DNA of 29,533 nucleotides from CAYPZL01 sp964415045 (GTDB lineage: Bacteria; Planctomycetota; Phycisphaerae; Sedimentisphaerales; Anaerobacaceae): contig CAYPZL010000057.1 of assembly GCA_964415045.1 (NCBI GenBank), forward strand, positions 1-29,533. The letters are read 5' to 3'. The translations under genes and the position numbers were made by a program. Below are positions 1 through 6,384 of this stretch, piece after piece (within the stretch, counting starts at the first letter, position 1; every line of letters starts with the position of its first letter). A model generated the notes under the pieces. That model was not told the origin of the DNA. It did no database searches and was given only the letters and a program-made list of their open reading frames with translations.

Positions 1-52
1 GAAGATTTTTCCTCCCTAAAGTAAGCCTAATCTCCATTTTGCAAAAGTTCAG
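1..52. repeat. Partial copy (copy A) of a nested palindromic repeat element
   Basis: This is the right-hand end of the repeat family seen complete at 1153-1351 and 10230-10420. It holds the distal arm of one internal hairpin (GATTTTTCCTCCC at 4-16), the outer terminal arm (GTAAGCCTAATCTCC from 21) and the element end GCAAAAGTTCAG at 41-52. It matches the reverse complement of the left end of the 10230 copy nearly base for base. The rest lies outside the window. It sits about 50 bp upstream of the aldo/keto reductase gene, so that gene is flanked by two copies in the same orientation. Confidence 0.8.
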
Positions 53-102
53 TTAAAACTCCGCAACCACGAGTCACTGCCCGGCAGTGAAAGGAGATTG
101 CC

Positions 103-1113
103 ATGAAAGACAGACAGGTGAGCCGTCGCCAGTTCGTGCGCGACGCCACAATGACGGCCGCAGGCGTGGCCGTGGGCCTCAGCGCTACCGCCAAACGCAC
201 GCAGGCGGCACCCGAGACGATGAGCACGTCCAAGATTCCCAGCTACAATCCCGACATGGAGTACCGCCGGCTGGGCAAGACCAACATCATGGTCTCGGCC
301 GTCGGCCTGGGCGGACACTCGCGCAGCAACGACGAGGACCGCAAGGAGATCGTCAGCCGCTGCCTGGACGCGGGAATCAACTACATCGACGCCTGCTGCC
401 GACATGAGGTGATCCGGGACGCCAAGGCCCTGAAAGGCCGACGCGACAAGGCGTACCTGGCGCTGTCGTACTGCGGCAAGGAGGTCCGTCAAGAGGAATA
501 CCGCACCGCCAAGAAACTGCTCGGCTCGCTCGACGAGCTGCTCCAGTTGTCCAAGCAGGACTACACCGACCTGTGGCGCATCACCTGCTACGAGCCGGGC
601 GGGCGCCATTCCTTCAACACCTCCTGCGAAATCGTCGAAGCGCTGGAGAAGGCCAAGAAACAGGGCAAGGCGCGCTTCATCGGCTTCTCGTCGCACGACC
701 GGCGCTGGATCAAGTTCATGGTCGAGTACTTCCCGCAAATCGAAGTGGTCTGTTTCCCCTTTACCACGATGAGCAAGAGGGCGCCCCAGGACAGCCTTTT
801 CGACGCGCTGAAGAAATGCGACGTCGGGGCTTTCGGCATCAAGCCGTTCGCCGCCTCGTCGCTGTTTTCCGGTGATTCGAAACAGGACAACCAGCGCGGC
901 CGCCTGGCGATTCGGTACATCCTCCACAGCAACACCGTCATTCCCATCCCGGGCATGAACCGCATCGAAGAGGTGGACAACGTCGTCAAGGCCACGAAGG
1001 AACGCCGCCAGTTCGACGTGAAGGAAACCGCCACGCTGGAGCGCGCCAACCAGCAGGCGCTGGCGGCGCTGCCGACGCACTACCAATGGCTCAAGAACTG
1101 GCAATACGTCTGA
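103..1113 (+). CDS. Tat-exported aldo/keto reductase-family protein, probably with a degenerate active site
   Basis: The 336-residue protein starts with a twin-arginine signal (SRRQFVRD, a hydrophobic stretch, then an Ala-rich cleavage region near residue 36), so the mature protein is predicted to be exported folded. From about residue 50 it follows the AKR fold: EYRRLGKTNIMVSAVGLGG, then AGINYIDACCRHE, KGRRDKAYLALSYCGK, ARFIGFSSHD and late VIPIPGMNRIEEVDNV. The usual AKR tetrad is Asp-Tyr-Lys-His. Here the Asp of YIDA is kept, but the Tyr position reads His (CRHE), the Lys position reads Ser (LALS) and the His position reads Thr (WRITC) in my alignment by eye. The start is fixed by AAAGGAGA five bases upstream. 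Family membership is firm; reductase activity is doubtful and no substrate can be inferred. Confidence 0.85.
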   Translation: MKDRQVSRRQFVRDATMTAAGVAVGLSATAKRTQAAPETMSTSKIPSYNPDMEYRRLGKTNIMVSAVGLGGHSRSNDEDRKEIVSRCLDAGINYIDACCRHEVIRDAKALKGRRDKAYLALSYCGKEVRQEEYRTAKKLLGSLDELLQLSKQDYTDLWRITCYEPGGRHSFNTSCEIVEALEKAKKQGKARFIGFSSHDRRWIKFMVEYFPQIEVVCFPFTTMSKRAPQDSLFDALKKCDVGAFGIKPFAASSLFSGDSKQDNQRGRLAIRYILHSNTVIPIPGMNRIEEVDNVVKATKERRQFDVKETATLERANQQALAALPTHYQWLKNWQYV

Positions 1114-1152
1114 TTCCGGGCAACGCCTCACAATCTTCGCAACAAAGGAACG

Positions 1153-1351
1153 CCAATTAGTATGAGGAGCTTTGCAAAATGGAGATTAGGCTTACATTCT
1201 TCAAGGAAATCGTTGGTTTGATTTCCTTGAAGAAGGAGCTTATGTACCCATGCGCCAAGCTCTTCTGTTCTCGGGAGGAAAAATCGCGAAGGAGATTTTT
1301 CCTCCCGAAAGTAAGCCTAATCTCCATTTTGCAAAAGTCCAATTAGTATGA
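1153..1351. repeat. Complete nested palindromic element (copy B) with flanking 13-bp direct repeats
   Basis: Outer inverted repeats of 25 bp match perfectly (1171-1195 and 1311-1335). Inside are two further perfect hairpins, each with a 15-bp stem and an 8-nt loop: 1197-1211/1220-1234 (loop GTTGGTTT) and 1271-1285/1294-1308 (loop GCGAAGGA). About 36 nt of less conserved sequence lie between them. The element is bounded by CCAATTAGTATGA at 1153-1165 and again at 1339-1351, which looks like a target-site duplication. No transposase is encoded, so it resembles a non-autonomous MITE. A transcript could fold into a three-stem cloverleaf. The right duplicate contains the start codon of the cytochrome gene. 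Confidence 0.88.
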
Positions 1352-1938
1352 TCCAGAAATCCACTCGCCAATATCACTATCTCCTGGTCGTGGTCTGCGC
1401 CGCCTGGCTGGCTCTCGTCAGCGGCTGCGAACGGACCGCCACCACGCAACAGCACAACGTTAACAACGAGGTCGCGACGAAATCACAACCGGCCGTCGCC
1501 GAGACCGCCGAGCCGGTGGAGGAAGCGCCGCTGCTCCTGGAGGACGAGACCCTGCTGCTGCTCGACGATCCGCCGGACGACCACGCCTCCAACGGCGGAG
1601 GCGCCGACAACAGCCGGTGCTTCGTCTGTCACGTCAACTACGCACAGGAGAAGATCGCAGTAACGCACGCGCGGATGAACATGGGTTGTGCCACCTGCCA
1701 CGGCGCCAGCGACGAGCACATCGCGGACGAGTCGTGGGCCTCCGGCGGCAACGGTACGGCGCCGGATATCATGTACCCGAGAGACGAGATCATCCCCTCG
1801 TGCATGAAGTGCCACTCGAAGGAGAAGCTGGACGGGCCACAGCACAAACCCGTCTTCGCGCCGGAGCCGGAACGAAAGGTGTGTACCGATTGTCACGGCG
1901 ACCACCGGCTGCCCCAGCGCCGCTGCAAGTGGAAATAG
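1348..1938 (+). CDS. Tetraheme c-type cytochrome lipoprotein
   Basis: The 196-residue protein has a lipoprotein signal peptide: a hydrophobic run (YLLVVVCAAWLALVSGC) ending in a lipobox-like LVSGC at about residue 27. An acidic, low-complexity linker follows (residues 45-85). Four CXXCH heme sites lie in the last half: CFVCH, CATCH, CMKCH and CTDCH. Conserved-looking His residues between them (THARMNMG, QHKPVF) could be distal heme ligands. It is probably a small membrane-anchored periplasmic electron carrier; the redox partner is unknown and I cannot assign it to a named family. The start codon has no Shine-Dalgarno sequence nearby. The likely original one, AAAGGA at 1144-1149, is now separated from it by the inserted repeat, so expression may be altered or lost. 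Confidence 0.85.
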   Translation: MIQKSTRQYHYLLVVVCAAWLALVSGCERTATTQQHNVNNEVATKSQPAVAETAEPVEEAPLLLEDETLLLLDDPPDDHASNGGGADNSRCFVCHVNYAQEKIAVTHARMNMGCATCHGASDEHIADESWASGGNGTAPDIMYPRDEIIPSCMKCHSKEKLDGPQHKPVFAPEPERKVCTDCHGDHRLPQRRCKWK

Positions 1939-1979
1939 CCATTGCCGCGGATTCGGAAGAACCCGCGGGCGTTGAGCCA

Positions 1980-2094
1980 TTGTCATCCTGAGCCGCGGGC
2001 GAATCCCGGCGCGCCGGGAGGGCCTGAGAATAAGGAGTGTCTCTCGTACACAGCCCAGATTCTTCATTTCGCAGCGCTTTGTTCAGCATGACAA
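1980..2094. repeat. Palindromic intergenic element with TTGTCATCCTGA-type ends
   Basis: The segment begins TTGTCATCCTGA (1980-1991) and ends TTCAGCATGACAA (2082-2094), which are inverted repeats with one mismatch. The middle contains ATTCTTCATTTCGC and a GC-rich palindrome (CCCGGCGCGCCGGG at 2005-2018). It has no coding content. Repeats with GTCATCCTGAGC-like ends are dispersed in many bacterial genomes; that this is one is inferred from the ends. The string TCCTGAGC followed by GGGCGAA recurs inside the palindrome at 17204-17294. Confidence 0.55.
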
Positions 2095-2100
2095 AGCACT

Positions 2101-2391
2101 CTACGGGCAACCACAATCCGTGTGACGCAGATTCGGACTTATGACAGCGCAAAACAGAGCCCCGGCCATTCGTCGCGCCGGGACTCGAAGGTGGCCGTTG
2201 CGAATACTGGCGATCAGGTTCTTGAATTGCGTGATCTCACCGCTGTGGATCGGGTCGGCCATGGCCACTCGCATCTTGTCGGAGCCTCCGGCAAACACGT
2301 TGCCGCTCGGAAGCAACACGACGCCGGTGGAAACCGCCGCACCGGTACGCAAAAGCTCCCGAGGCGATACCCGATTCTCTGGTGCTGCCAT
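2101..2391 (-). pseudogene. Gfo/Idh/MocA oxidoreductase remnant with a large internal deletion
   Basis: The reading frame starts with a good Shine-Dalgarno sequence (GAAGGAGG nine bases before the ATG at 2391) and a signal-like N-terminus (ELLRTGAAVSTGVVLLPS, then VFAGGSDKMRVA). The SDKMRVA stretch is the usual lead into the Rossmann fold of exported Gfo/Idh/MocA proteins, but the GxGxxG motif and everything after it are missing. The frame jumps straight to ADPIHSGEITQFKNLIASIRNG, which resembles the C-terminal region of the same family, and then runs into unrelated sequence to the stop. The simplest reading is loss of roughly 300 or more codons between MRVA and ADPIH. Only about 70 of the 96 residues look related to the family. 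Confidence 0.6.
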
Positions 2392-2542
2392 TTGGCAAAA
2401 CCTCCTTCTCTCCCTCTTATTCGTTCCGATTCACAACTGTTGGTCGCATTACGATGACGCATGCTACGACATGGCTCAATATGGACAGGCTTCAAGAGCT
2501 ACGCCGGGGAGCCAACTCCCGGGCTCTCCCACGAGATAATGA

Positions 2543-2614
2543 CAGAATTCTTGCATCGACCGGGCCGTACGACTATAATGGCCGGTCAATTGCGGGAAAT
2601 TGCAAGAATTTCTG
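2543..2614 (+). promoter_or_regulatory. Likely sigma70 promoter and inverted-repeat operator for the perR-like gene
   Basis: TTGCAT (2551-2556) and TATAAT (2574-2579) are separated by exactly 17 bases, a near-consensus promoter reading toward the regulator gene and implying a 5' leader of about 160 nt. It is flanked by an inverted repeat, CAGAATTCTTGCA at 2543-2555 and TGCAAGAATTTCTG at 2601-2614, whose left arm overlaps the -35 box. This could be an autoregulatory operator, although it is not a canonical Per box. The rest of 2392-2747 shows no gene. Confidence 0.6.
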
Positions 2615-2747
2615 GCGGCAAGCGAAAAGCGGCTGCTTATATAGCGAGAGTGCTATGTAGTCGTGACTGTGATTAGCCCAACGATGACGTCACGGTGCCG
2701 CCGGCATTTTGGAATCTCTTCCGGACTATTATGCGCGAGGGGCAAAC

Positions 2748-3251
2748 ATGGGTAAGAAGAAACGCGAGTCAGCAGGACACGACGTCAAGAGGAAAATGGA
2801 AGACTTCCGCATGAGATGCCACGAGACGGGCCTGAAAGTCACGCCCCAGCGTACGGCCGTCTACCGAACGCTGCTCCGAACTGACGCGCATCCATCGGCG
2901 GAAACGGTCTTTCGCCGGGTGCGAAAGGTCTTTCCCAGCATTTCACTGGACACGGTCAACCGGGCCCTGCTGACCCTGACGGATGTGGGCCTGGCCTTCA
3001 CCGTCGAGGGCTCCGGGGACGCCAAGAGATACGACGCCAACCTGGAGAAGCACCAGCACTTCAAATGTGTCAAGTGCAGGCAAATTGTTGATTTTCACTT
3101 TGAACCTTTTGATCGAATCGATGTACCTAAATGCGTCAAAGATAAATTCACGGTGCTGCGCAAGACCGTTTACTTCGAGGGTCTTTGCGAACGCTGCAGC
3201 AAGCAGCAGCAGCAGAAGAAGAAGAAGAAGGAGAAGAAGAAGAAGAAGTAG
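2748..3251 (+). CDS. perR: Fur-family peroxide-responsive regulator (PerR-like) with a repeat-encoded Lys-rich tail
   Basis: The start at 2748 is chosen over an upstream TTG at 2709 because GAGGGG lies five bases before it; this gives 167 residues. A winged helix (LKVTPQRTAVYRTLL, then SLDTVNRALLTL) is followed by the dimerisation and metal domain. The metal ligands follow PerR: His of AHPSAE, Asp of KRYDANLEK, the two His of KHQHFKC, and Asp of IVDF, where Fur normally has Glu. Two structural Zn pairs, CVKC and CERC, are present. PerR proteins sense peroxide by metal-catalysed oxidation of these His residues and repress defence genes; the next seven genes are exactly such genes. The family normally ends just after CERCSK. 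Here 15 extra residues (four Gln, five Lys, Glu, five Lys) follow, encoded by a triplet repeat. Confidence 0.85.
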   Translation: MGKKKRESAGHDVKRKMEDFRMRCHETGLKVTPQRTAVYRTLLRTDAHPSAETVFRRVRKVFPSISLDTVNRALLTLTDVGLAFTVEGSGDAKRYDANLEKHQHFKCVKCRQIVDFHFEPFDRIDVPKCVKDKFTVLRKTVYFEGLCERCSKQQQQKKKKKEKKKKK

Positions 3252-3269
3252 TAGTAGTAGTAGTAGTAG
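3201..3269 (+). repeat. NAG triplet-repeat tract ending in seven TAG stop codons
   Basis: Twenty-three consecutive NAG triplets in the regulator's frame read AAG, four CAG, five AAG, one GAG, five AAG and seven TAG. The tract encodes the tail of the PerR-like protein and continues past its first stop as six more stops. In the -1 frame, the same tract reads as Ala, Glu, Gly and Val runs and stays open into the rubrerythrin gene. Triplet slippage would change tail length or stop number without shifting frame. Confidence 0.95.
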
Positions 3270-3322
3270 AAACGCAATTTGGGTCTGCCGTGGTTACGGC
3301 AACGTCGATCTGGAGGTATTCA

Positions 3323-3895
3323 ATGAGTCTAAAGGGCACGGAGACAGAAAAGAACCTGCTGACCGCTTTCGCCGGTGAGTCCCAGGCGAGAAACCGCTAT
3401 TCCTATTACGCCAGCCAGGCCAAGAAGGAAGGCTACGTGCAGATAGCGGCGATTTTCGAGGAAACCGCCAACCAGGAGAAAGAGCACGCCAAGCGGCTTT
3501 TCAAGTTCCTGGAGGGCGGCGAGACCGAAATCCAGGCCGCCTTTCCCGCCGGTGTCATCGGCAGCACACAAGAGAACCTGGAGGCCGCGGCCGCCGGAGA
3601 GCACTACGAAAACACGGAAATGTACCCAAACTTCGCGCAAATCGCTGACAGAGAAGGGTTTGCAGAAATCGCGGCGGTATTTCGTATGATCGCGGTCGCC
3701 GAGAAGAACCATGAAACCCGGTATCTCGCGTTGGCGAAGAACATTGCGGACGGTCGCGTTTTCAAACGGGAGACCCCTGTACGCTGGGTGTGTCGGAACT
3801 GCGGTTACGTCCATGAGGGCACGGAAGCGCCGAAATCCTGTCCGGCCTGTGCCCACCCCCAGGCTCATTTCGAGCTTGAGGCAACGAATTTTTAG
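3323..3895 (+). CDS. rbr: Rubrerythrin
   Basis: The 190-residue protein has an N-terminal four-helix diiron domain (residues about 1-140) and a C-terminal rubredoxin-like domain. Diiron ligands are visible as Glu of AGESQA, Glu and ExxH of EETANQEKEHA, the paired Glu of EHYENTE, and ExxH of AVAEKNHE. The rubredoxin site is CRNC plus CPAC, with a 12-residue spacer. Rubrerythrin reduces hydrogen peroxide in the cytoplasm of anaerobes using electrons from rubredoxin, and a rubredoxin gene lies downstream. The start at 3323 follows GGAGG by six bases; the frame is open further upstream through the triplet repeat, but that part is not family-like. It is the first effector gene after the PerR-like regulator and is probably cotranscribed with it. 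Confidence 0.95.
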   Translation: MSLKGTETEKNLLTAFAGESQARNRYSYYASQAKKEGYVQIAAIFEETANQEKEHAKRLFKFLEGGETEIQAAFPAGVIGSTQENLEAAAAGEHYENTEMYPNFAQIADREGFAEIAAVFRMIAVAEKNHETRYLALAKNIADGRVFKRETPVRWVCRNCGYVHEGTEAPKSCPACAHPQAHFELEATNF

Positions 3896-3975
3896 GGCCG
3901 TTGCAGCGGTCGCATTCGCTCGCCGTCGCCGCGTTGACGGGATGTGGTGATTCCAATCAGAGAAAGGAGCCCGTT

Positions 3976-4491
3976 ATGGCAGAACGAACCGGTCTGGTGA
4001 CGATGAAGGGAAACCCTGTAACACTGGTCGGGGATGAGGTCGGGGTGGGCCAGCCGGCCCCGGAGGTCGAGCTGCTCGCCAACGACCTGTCTACGGTGAA
4101 GCTCTCTTCGTTCCGTGGCAAAGTCTGCATCCTGACCTCGGTCCCGTCGCTCGACACACCGGTCTGCGACATTGAAACGCGGAGATTCAACGAAGAGGCG
4201 GACGCGCTGGGCGACGGTGTGGTGGTTGTCGCGGTGAGCATGGATTTGCCCTTTGCCCAGGCGCGTTGGTGCGGTGCGGCCGGAGCGCAAAACGTCCAGA
4301 CGCTCTCGGACCATCGCGCGGCGACCTTCGGCACGTCATACGGCGTGCTGATCAAAGGCCTGCGCCTGCTGGCCCGGGCCGTATTCGTCCTGGACAAGGA
4401 CGGGATCGTCCGCTACCAGGAACTCGTCCCGGAAATCACGGCTGAACCCGATCACGAGGCAGCCTTGCAGGCGGCAAGAGAATTGCTTTAA
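3976..4491 (+). CDS. tpx: Thiol peroxidase (Tpx, atypical 2-Cys peroxiredoxin)
   Basis: The 171-residue protein matches the Tpx family in length and motifs: VTLVGDEVGVGQPAPEVEL at the start, the peroxidatic site PSLDTPVCD (Cys64) and the resolving Cys in FAQARWCGAAG (Cys99), followed by VQTLSDHR and FVLDKDGIVRYQELV. Tpx reduces peroxides, preferentially alkyl hydroperoxides, through a Cys64-Cys99 disulfide recycled by thioredoxin. The TPVCD variant replaces the TGVC common in proteobacterial Tpx but keeps the catalytic Thr and Cys. The start is set by AAAGGAG nine bases before the ATG. It lies 80 bp after rubrerythrin in the same direction. Confidence 0.95.
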   Translation: MAERTGLVTMKGNPVTLVGDEVGVGQPAPEVELLANDLSTVKLSSFRGKVCILTSVPSLDTPVCDIETRRFNEEADALGDGVVVVAVSMDLPFAQARWCGAAGAQNVQTLSDHRAATFGTSYGVLIKGLRLLARAVFVLDKDGIVRYQELVPEITAEPDHEAALQAARELL

Positions 4492-4603
4492 TTGGGGCAC
4501 GGCCGGCATTCGGGAAAGCCCGGGCAATCCGAGTCATTGGCGCATCGCTCTGTGGGCCGGCGGCACAAGACAAAGTGACCATTACGTGCGGAAAGGAAAT
4601 GCC

Positions 4604-4987
4604 ATGGCAGAAAAACTACAAGTCTACAAGTGTGGGGTATGCGGGAACATAGTCGAGGTGCTGCACGGCGGCGCGGGCGATCTGGTCTGCTGTGGCCAGC
4701 CCATGGAAAACCTGACCGCCAAGACGGCCGACCAGGGCATGGAAAAGCACGTCCCGGTCATCGAAAAAGCCAACGGCGGGATCAAGGTCAAGATCGGCAG
4801 CGTCCCCCACCCCATGGAACAGGACCACTACATCGAATGGATCGAAGTCCTCGCGGACGGCAAGGCCTATCGTCAGTTTCTCCAACCCGGCCAGCCCGCC
4901 GAGGCGGTCTTCAACATCGAGGCCAAAGCGGTAACGGCCCGGGAACACTGTAACAAGCACGGAATGTGGGAGGCAAAATCACCATGA
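4604..4987 (+). CDS. dfx: Superoxide reductase (desulfoferrodoxin, two-iron class)
   Basis: The 127-residue protein has an N-terminal desulforedoxin domain with all four iron-binding cysteines (Cys10, Cys13, and the adjacent pair Cys29-Cys30). The C-terminal SOR domain has the square-pyramidal site ligands His49 (EKHVPV), His69 and His75 (HPMEQDHYIEWI), and Cys116 with His119 (EHCNKHGMWE). It reduces superoxide to peroxide without making oxygen, typically with rubredoxin as donor, and its peroxide product can go to rubrerythrin and Tpx upstream. The ATG at 4604 follows GAAAGGAA and is preferred over a GTG at 4586. Its stop overlaps the ferritin start by four bases (ATGA), so the two are translationally coupled. 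Confidence 0.96.
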   Translation: MAEKLQVYKCGVCGNIVEVLHGGAGDLVCCGQPMENLTAKTADQGMEKHVPVIEKANGGIKVKIGSVPHPMEQDHYIEWIEVLADGKAYRQFLQPGQPAEAVFNIEAKAVTAREHCNKHGMWEAKSP

Positions 4988-5499
4988 TCGGCAAAAAGAT
5001 GGAAGACGCGTTGAACGATCAGATCAACGCAGAGCTGTATTCGGCTTATCTCTATCTCGCGATGGCGGCTTATTTCGATTCGGCGAACATGGCCGGCTTC
5101 GCTTCCTGGATGCGCGTGCAAACCCAGGAAGAAACCGCTCACGCCATGAAGATCTTCGACTTCGTGAGCGAACGCGGAGGCCGGGTCGTTCTCAAGGCCA
5201 TTGAGGAACCGGCCAAAGAATGGAAATCGCCCCTGGCGGCATTCAAGGCCGCCTACGAGCACGAACAGTACATCACCGGTCGCATCGACGACCTCGTCAA
5301 CCTCGCCATCAAAGAGAAGGACCACGCCTCCAACGCCTTTCTCCAATGGTTCGTCAACGAACAGGTCGAGGAGGAAACGTCCGTTGACAGCGTCGTCCAG
5401 CAGCTTACGATGGCCGAAAAAGCGCCCGGCGCGTTGTTCATGATGGACCGTGAGCTGGGCCAGCGAACGTTTACCCCGCCAGCACAGGAAGGAGAATAG
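4984..5499 (+). CDS. ftnA: Bacterial non-heme ferritin
   Basis: The 171-residue protein has the full four-helix ferritin layout and normal length. Ferroxidase-centre residues are visible: Glu of INAELYSAY, ExxH of QEETAHAM, Glu of YEHEQ and the helix FLQWFVNEQVEEE. It oxidises ferrous iron and stores it as a mineral core in a 24-mer cage, limiting Fenton chemistry. The start overlaps the superoxide reductase stop as ATGA and the next gene begins two bases after its stop, so these three genes form a tight operon. The Met of MIGKKMEDALNDQI matches the usual family start. Confidence 0.94.
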   Translation: MIGKKMEDALNDQINAELYSAYLYLAMAAYFDSANMAGFASWMRVQTQEETAHAMKIFDFVSERGGRVVLKAIEEPAKEWKSPLAAFKAAYEHEQYITGRIDDLVNLAIKEKDHASNAFLQWFVNEQVEEETSVDSVVQQLTMAEKAPGALFMMDRELGQRTFTPPAQEGE

Positions 5500-5501
5500 G
5501 G

Positions 5502-5996
5502 ATGGGCGTAACTTTCAACGCAGACGAAGTGCTCGAGATGGCCGAGGAGATCGAACGCAACGGCGCCGTGTTCTACCGTGAGGTGGCGAACAAGGCGAGC
5601 GGCCAGGCGATGAAGGACATGTTCCTGGGCATGGCCGCCATGGAAGATGCGCACCTGCAGACCTTCCAGGAGATGAGGAAAGAGCTCAGTGCGCAGGAGA
5701 AGGCCGAGACGACGTACGACCCGTACAACGAGGCGACCCTGTACCTGCAAGCGCTGGCCGACAGCAAGGGCTTCGAGGGCATGAAGGGCCCCGCCGTGAA
5801 ACTCTCCGGCAACGAATCCATGCAGGAGCTTCTGGAAGCGTCCATCGACGCCGAGAAGAACTCCGTCCTCTTCTATGTGGGCTTGAAGGACCTGGTCTCG
5901 GCCAAGGCCGGCAAGGATAAGGTCGAGGCCATTATCAGGGAGGAGATCAGGCACGTCGCCGATTTGCGCAAGCAGTTGAGCGCGTTGGACGCCTGA
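5502..5996 (+). CDS. Ferritin-like diiron protein (rubrerythrin-type, COG1633-like)
   Basis: The 164-residue protein repeats a Glu plus ExxH pattern twice: AEEIERNGAVFY with MEDAHLQTF, and DAEKNSVLFY with REEIRHVADL. This is the diiron four-helix pattern of stand-alone rubrerythrin/ferritin-family proteins without a rubredoxin tail. It is clearly distinct from the ferritin two bases upstream. Likely roles are peroxide reduction or iron handling; which one cannot be told from sequence. A central segment (residues about 65-105, TTYDPYNEATLYLQALADSK) links the two halves. It is cotranscribed with the ferritin. Confidence 0.85.
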   Translation: MGVTFNADEVLEMAEEIERNGAVFYREVANKASGQAMKDMFLGMAAMEDAHLQTFQEMRKELSAQEKAETTYDPYNEATLYLQALADSKGFEGMKGPAVKLSGNESMQELLEASIDAEKNSVLFYVGLKDLVSAKAGKDKVEAIIREEIRHVADLRKQLSALDA

Positions 5997-6105
5997 CCGG
6001 CCAGGCGGGCCTCTGCGAGCACGCGAGTCTCGCAGCCGAGAGCAGGTGACGTTCTTCCGCAGTCCTGCACCGACCGGAGAACCGAAGCACTGAAAGGAAG
6101 ACACG

Positions 6106-6267
6106 ATGAAGTATCGATGCATTCTGTGTGGTTGGGTGTACGATCCTGCAACCGGCGACCCCGACAACGGGGTGGCGCCCGGAACGGCGTTTGCCGACGT
6201 CCCGGACGACTGGGTCTGCCCCGAATGCGGCGCCGGGAAAGAGGAGTTCGAGCCGGTCGAGGGCTAA
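6106..6267 (+). CDS. rd: Rubredoxin
   Basis: This 53-residue protein has the complete rubredoxin signature: MKYRCILCGWVYDPATGD with the first CXXC-G pair, then DDWVCPECGAGKEEFE with the second. Length and spacing are typical of the family. It binds a single iron at the four cysteines and shuttles electrons in the cytoplasm; here the obvious acceptors are rubrerythrin and superoxide reductase, encoded just upstream. The start follows GAAAGGAAG. It lies 109 bp after the ferritin-like gene and is in the same direction as the rest of the island. Confidence 0.96.
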   Translation: MKYRCILCGWVYDPATGDPDNGVAPGTAFADVPDDWVCPECGAGKEEFEPVEG

Positions 6268-6384
6268 GCCGGGCTGCGGAGCCGCCGTCGCGGCCGGGCA
6301 GACTGGACGGCGCGCCCCTTCCGCGAAAGCGTCAACGTTGCTGACCCAAATCATGGGCCCCGCGGGCCCGGGGGAGTTTGGACC

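Noticed and set aside
49..1131. A 360-codon minus-strand frame
   Set aside because: It is antisense to the aldo/keto reductase gene; the plus strand has the Tat signal, family motifs and a Shine-Dalgarno sequence.
1157..1342. A 61-codon minus-strand frame in repeat copy B that resembles one on the plus strand of copy C
   Set aside because: The similarity is confined to the hairpin arms, which are conserved at DNA level. The peptide from the diverged centre is not conserved, so there is no sign of selection on a protein.
3201..3269. The NAG tract as a CRISPR or tandem protein-coding repeat array
   Set aside because: It is a simple triplet microsatellite without spacers. No CRISPR array, cas gene or tRNA was found in the window.
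6346..6380. GC palindrome before zwf (GGGCCCCGCGGGCCC) as a terminator
   Set aside because: The stem is only six bases, there is no T-run and it overlaps the likely translation-initiation region; it may be incidental in GC-rich sequence.
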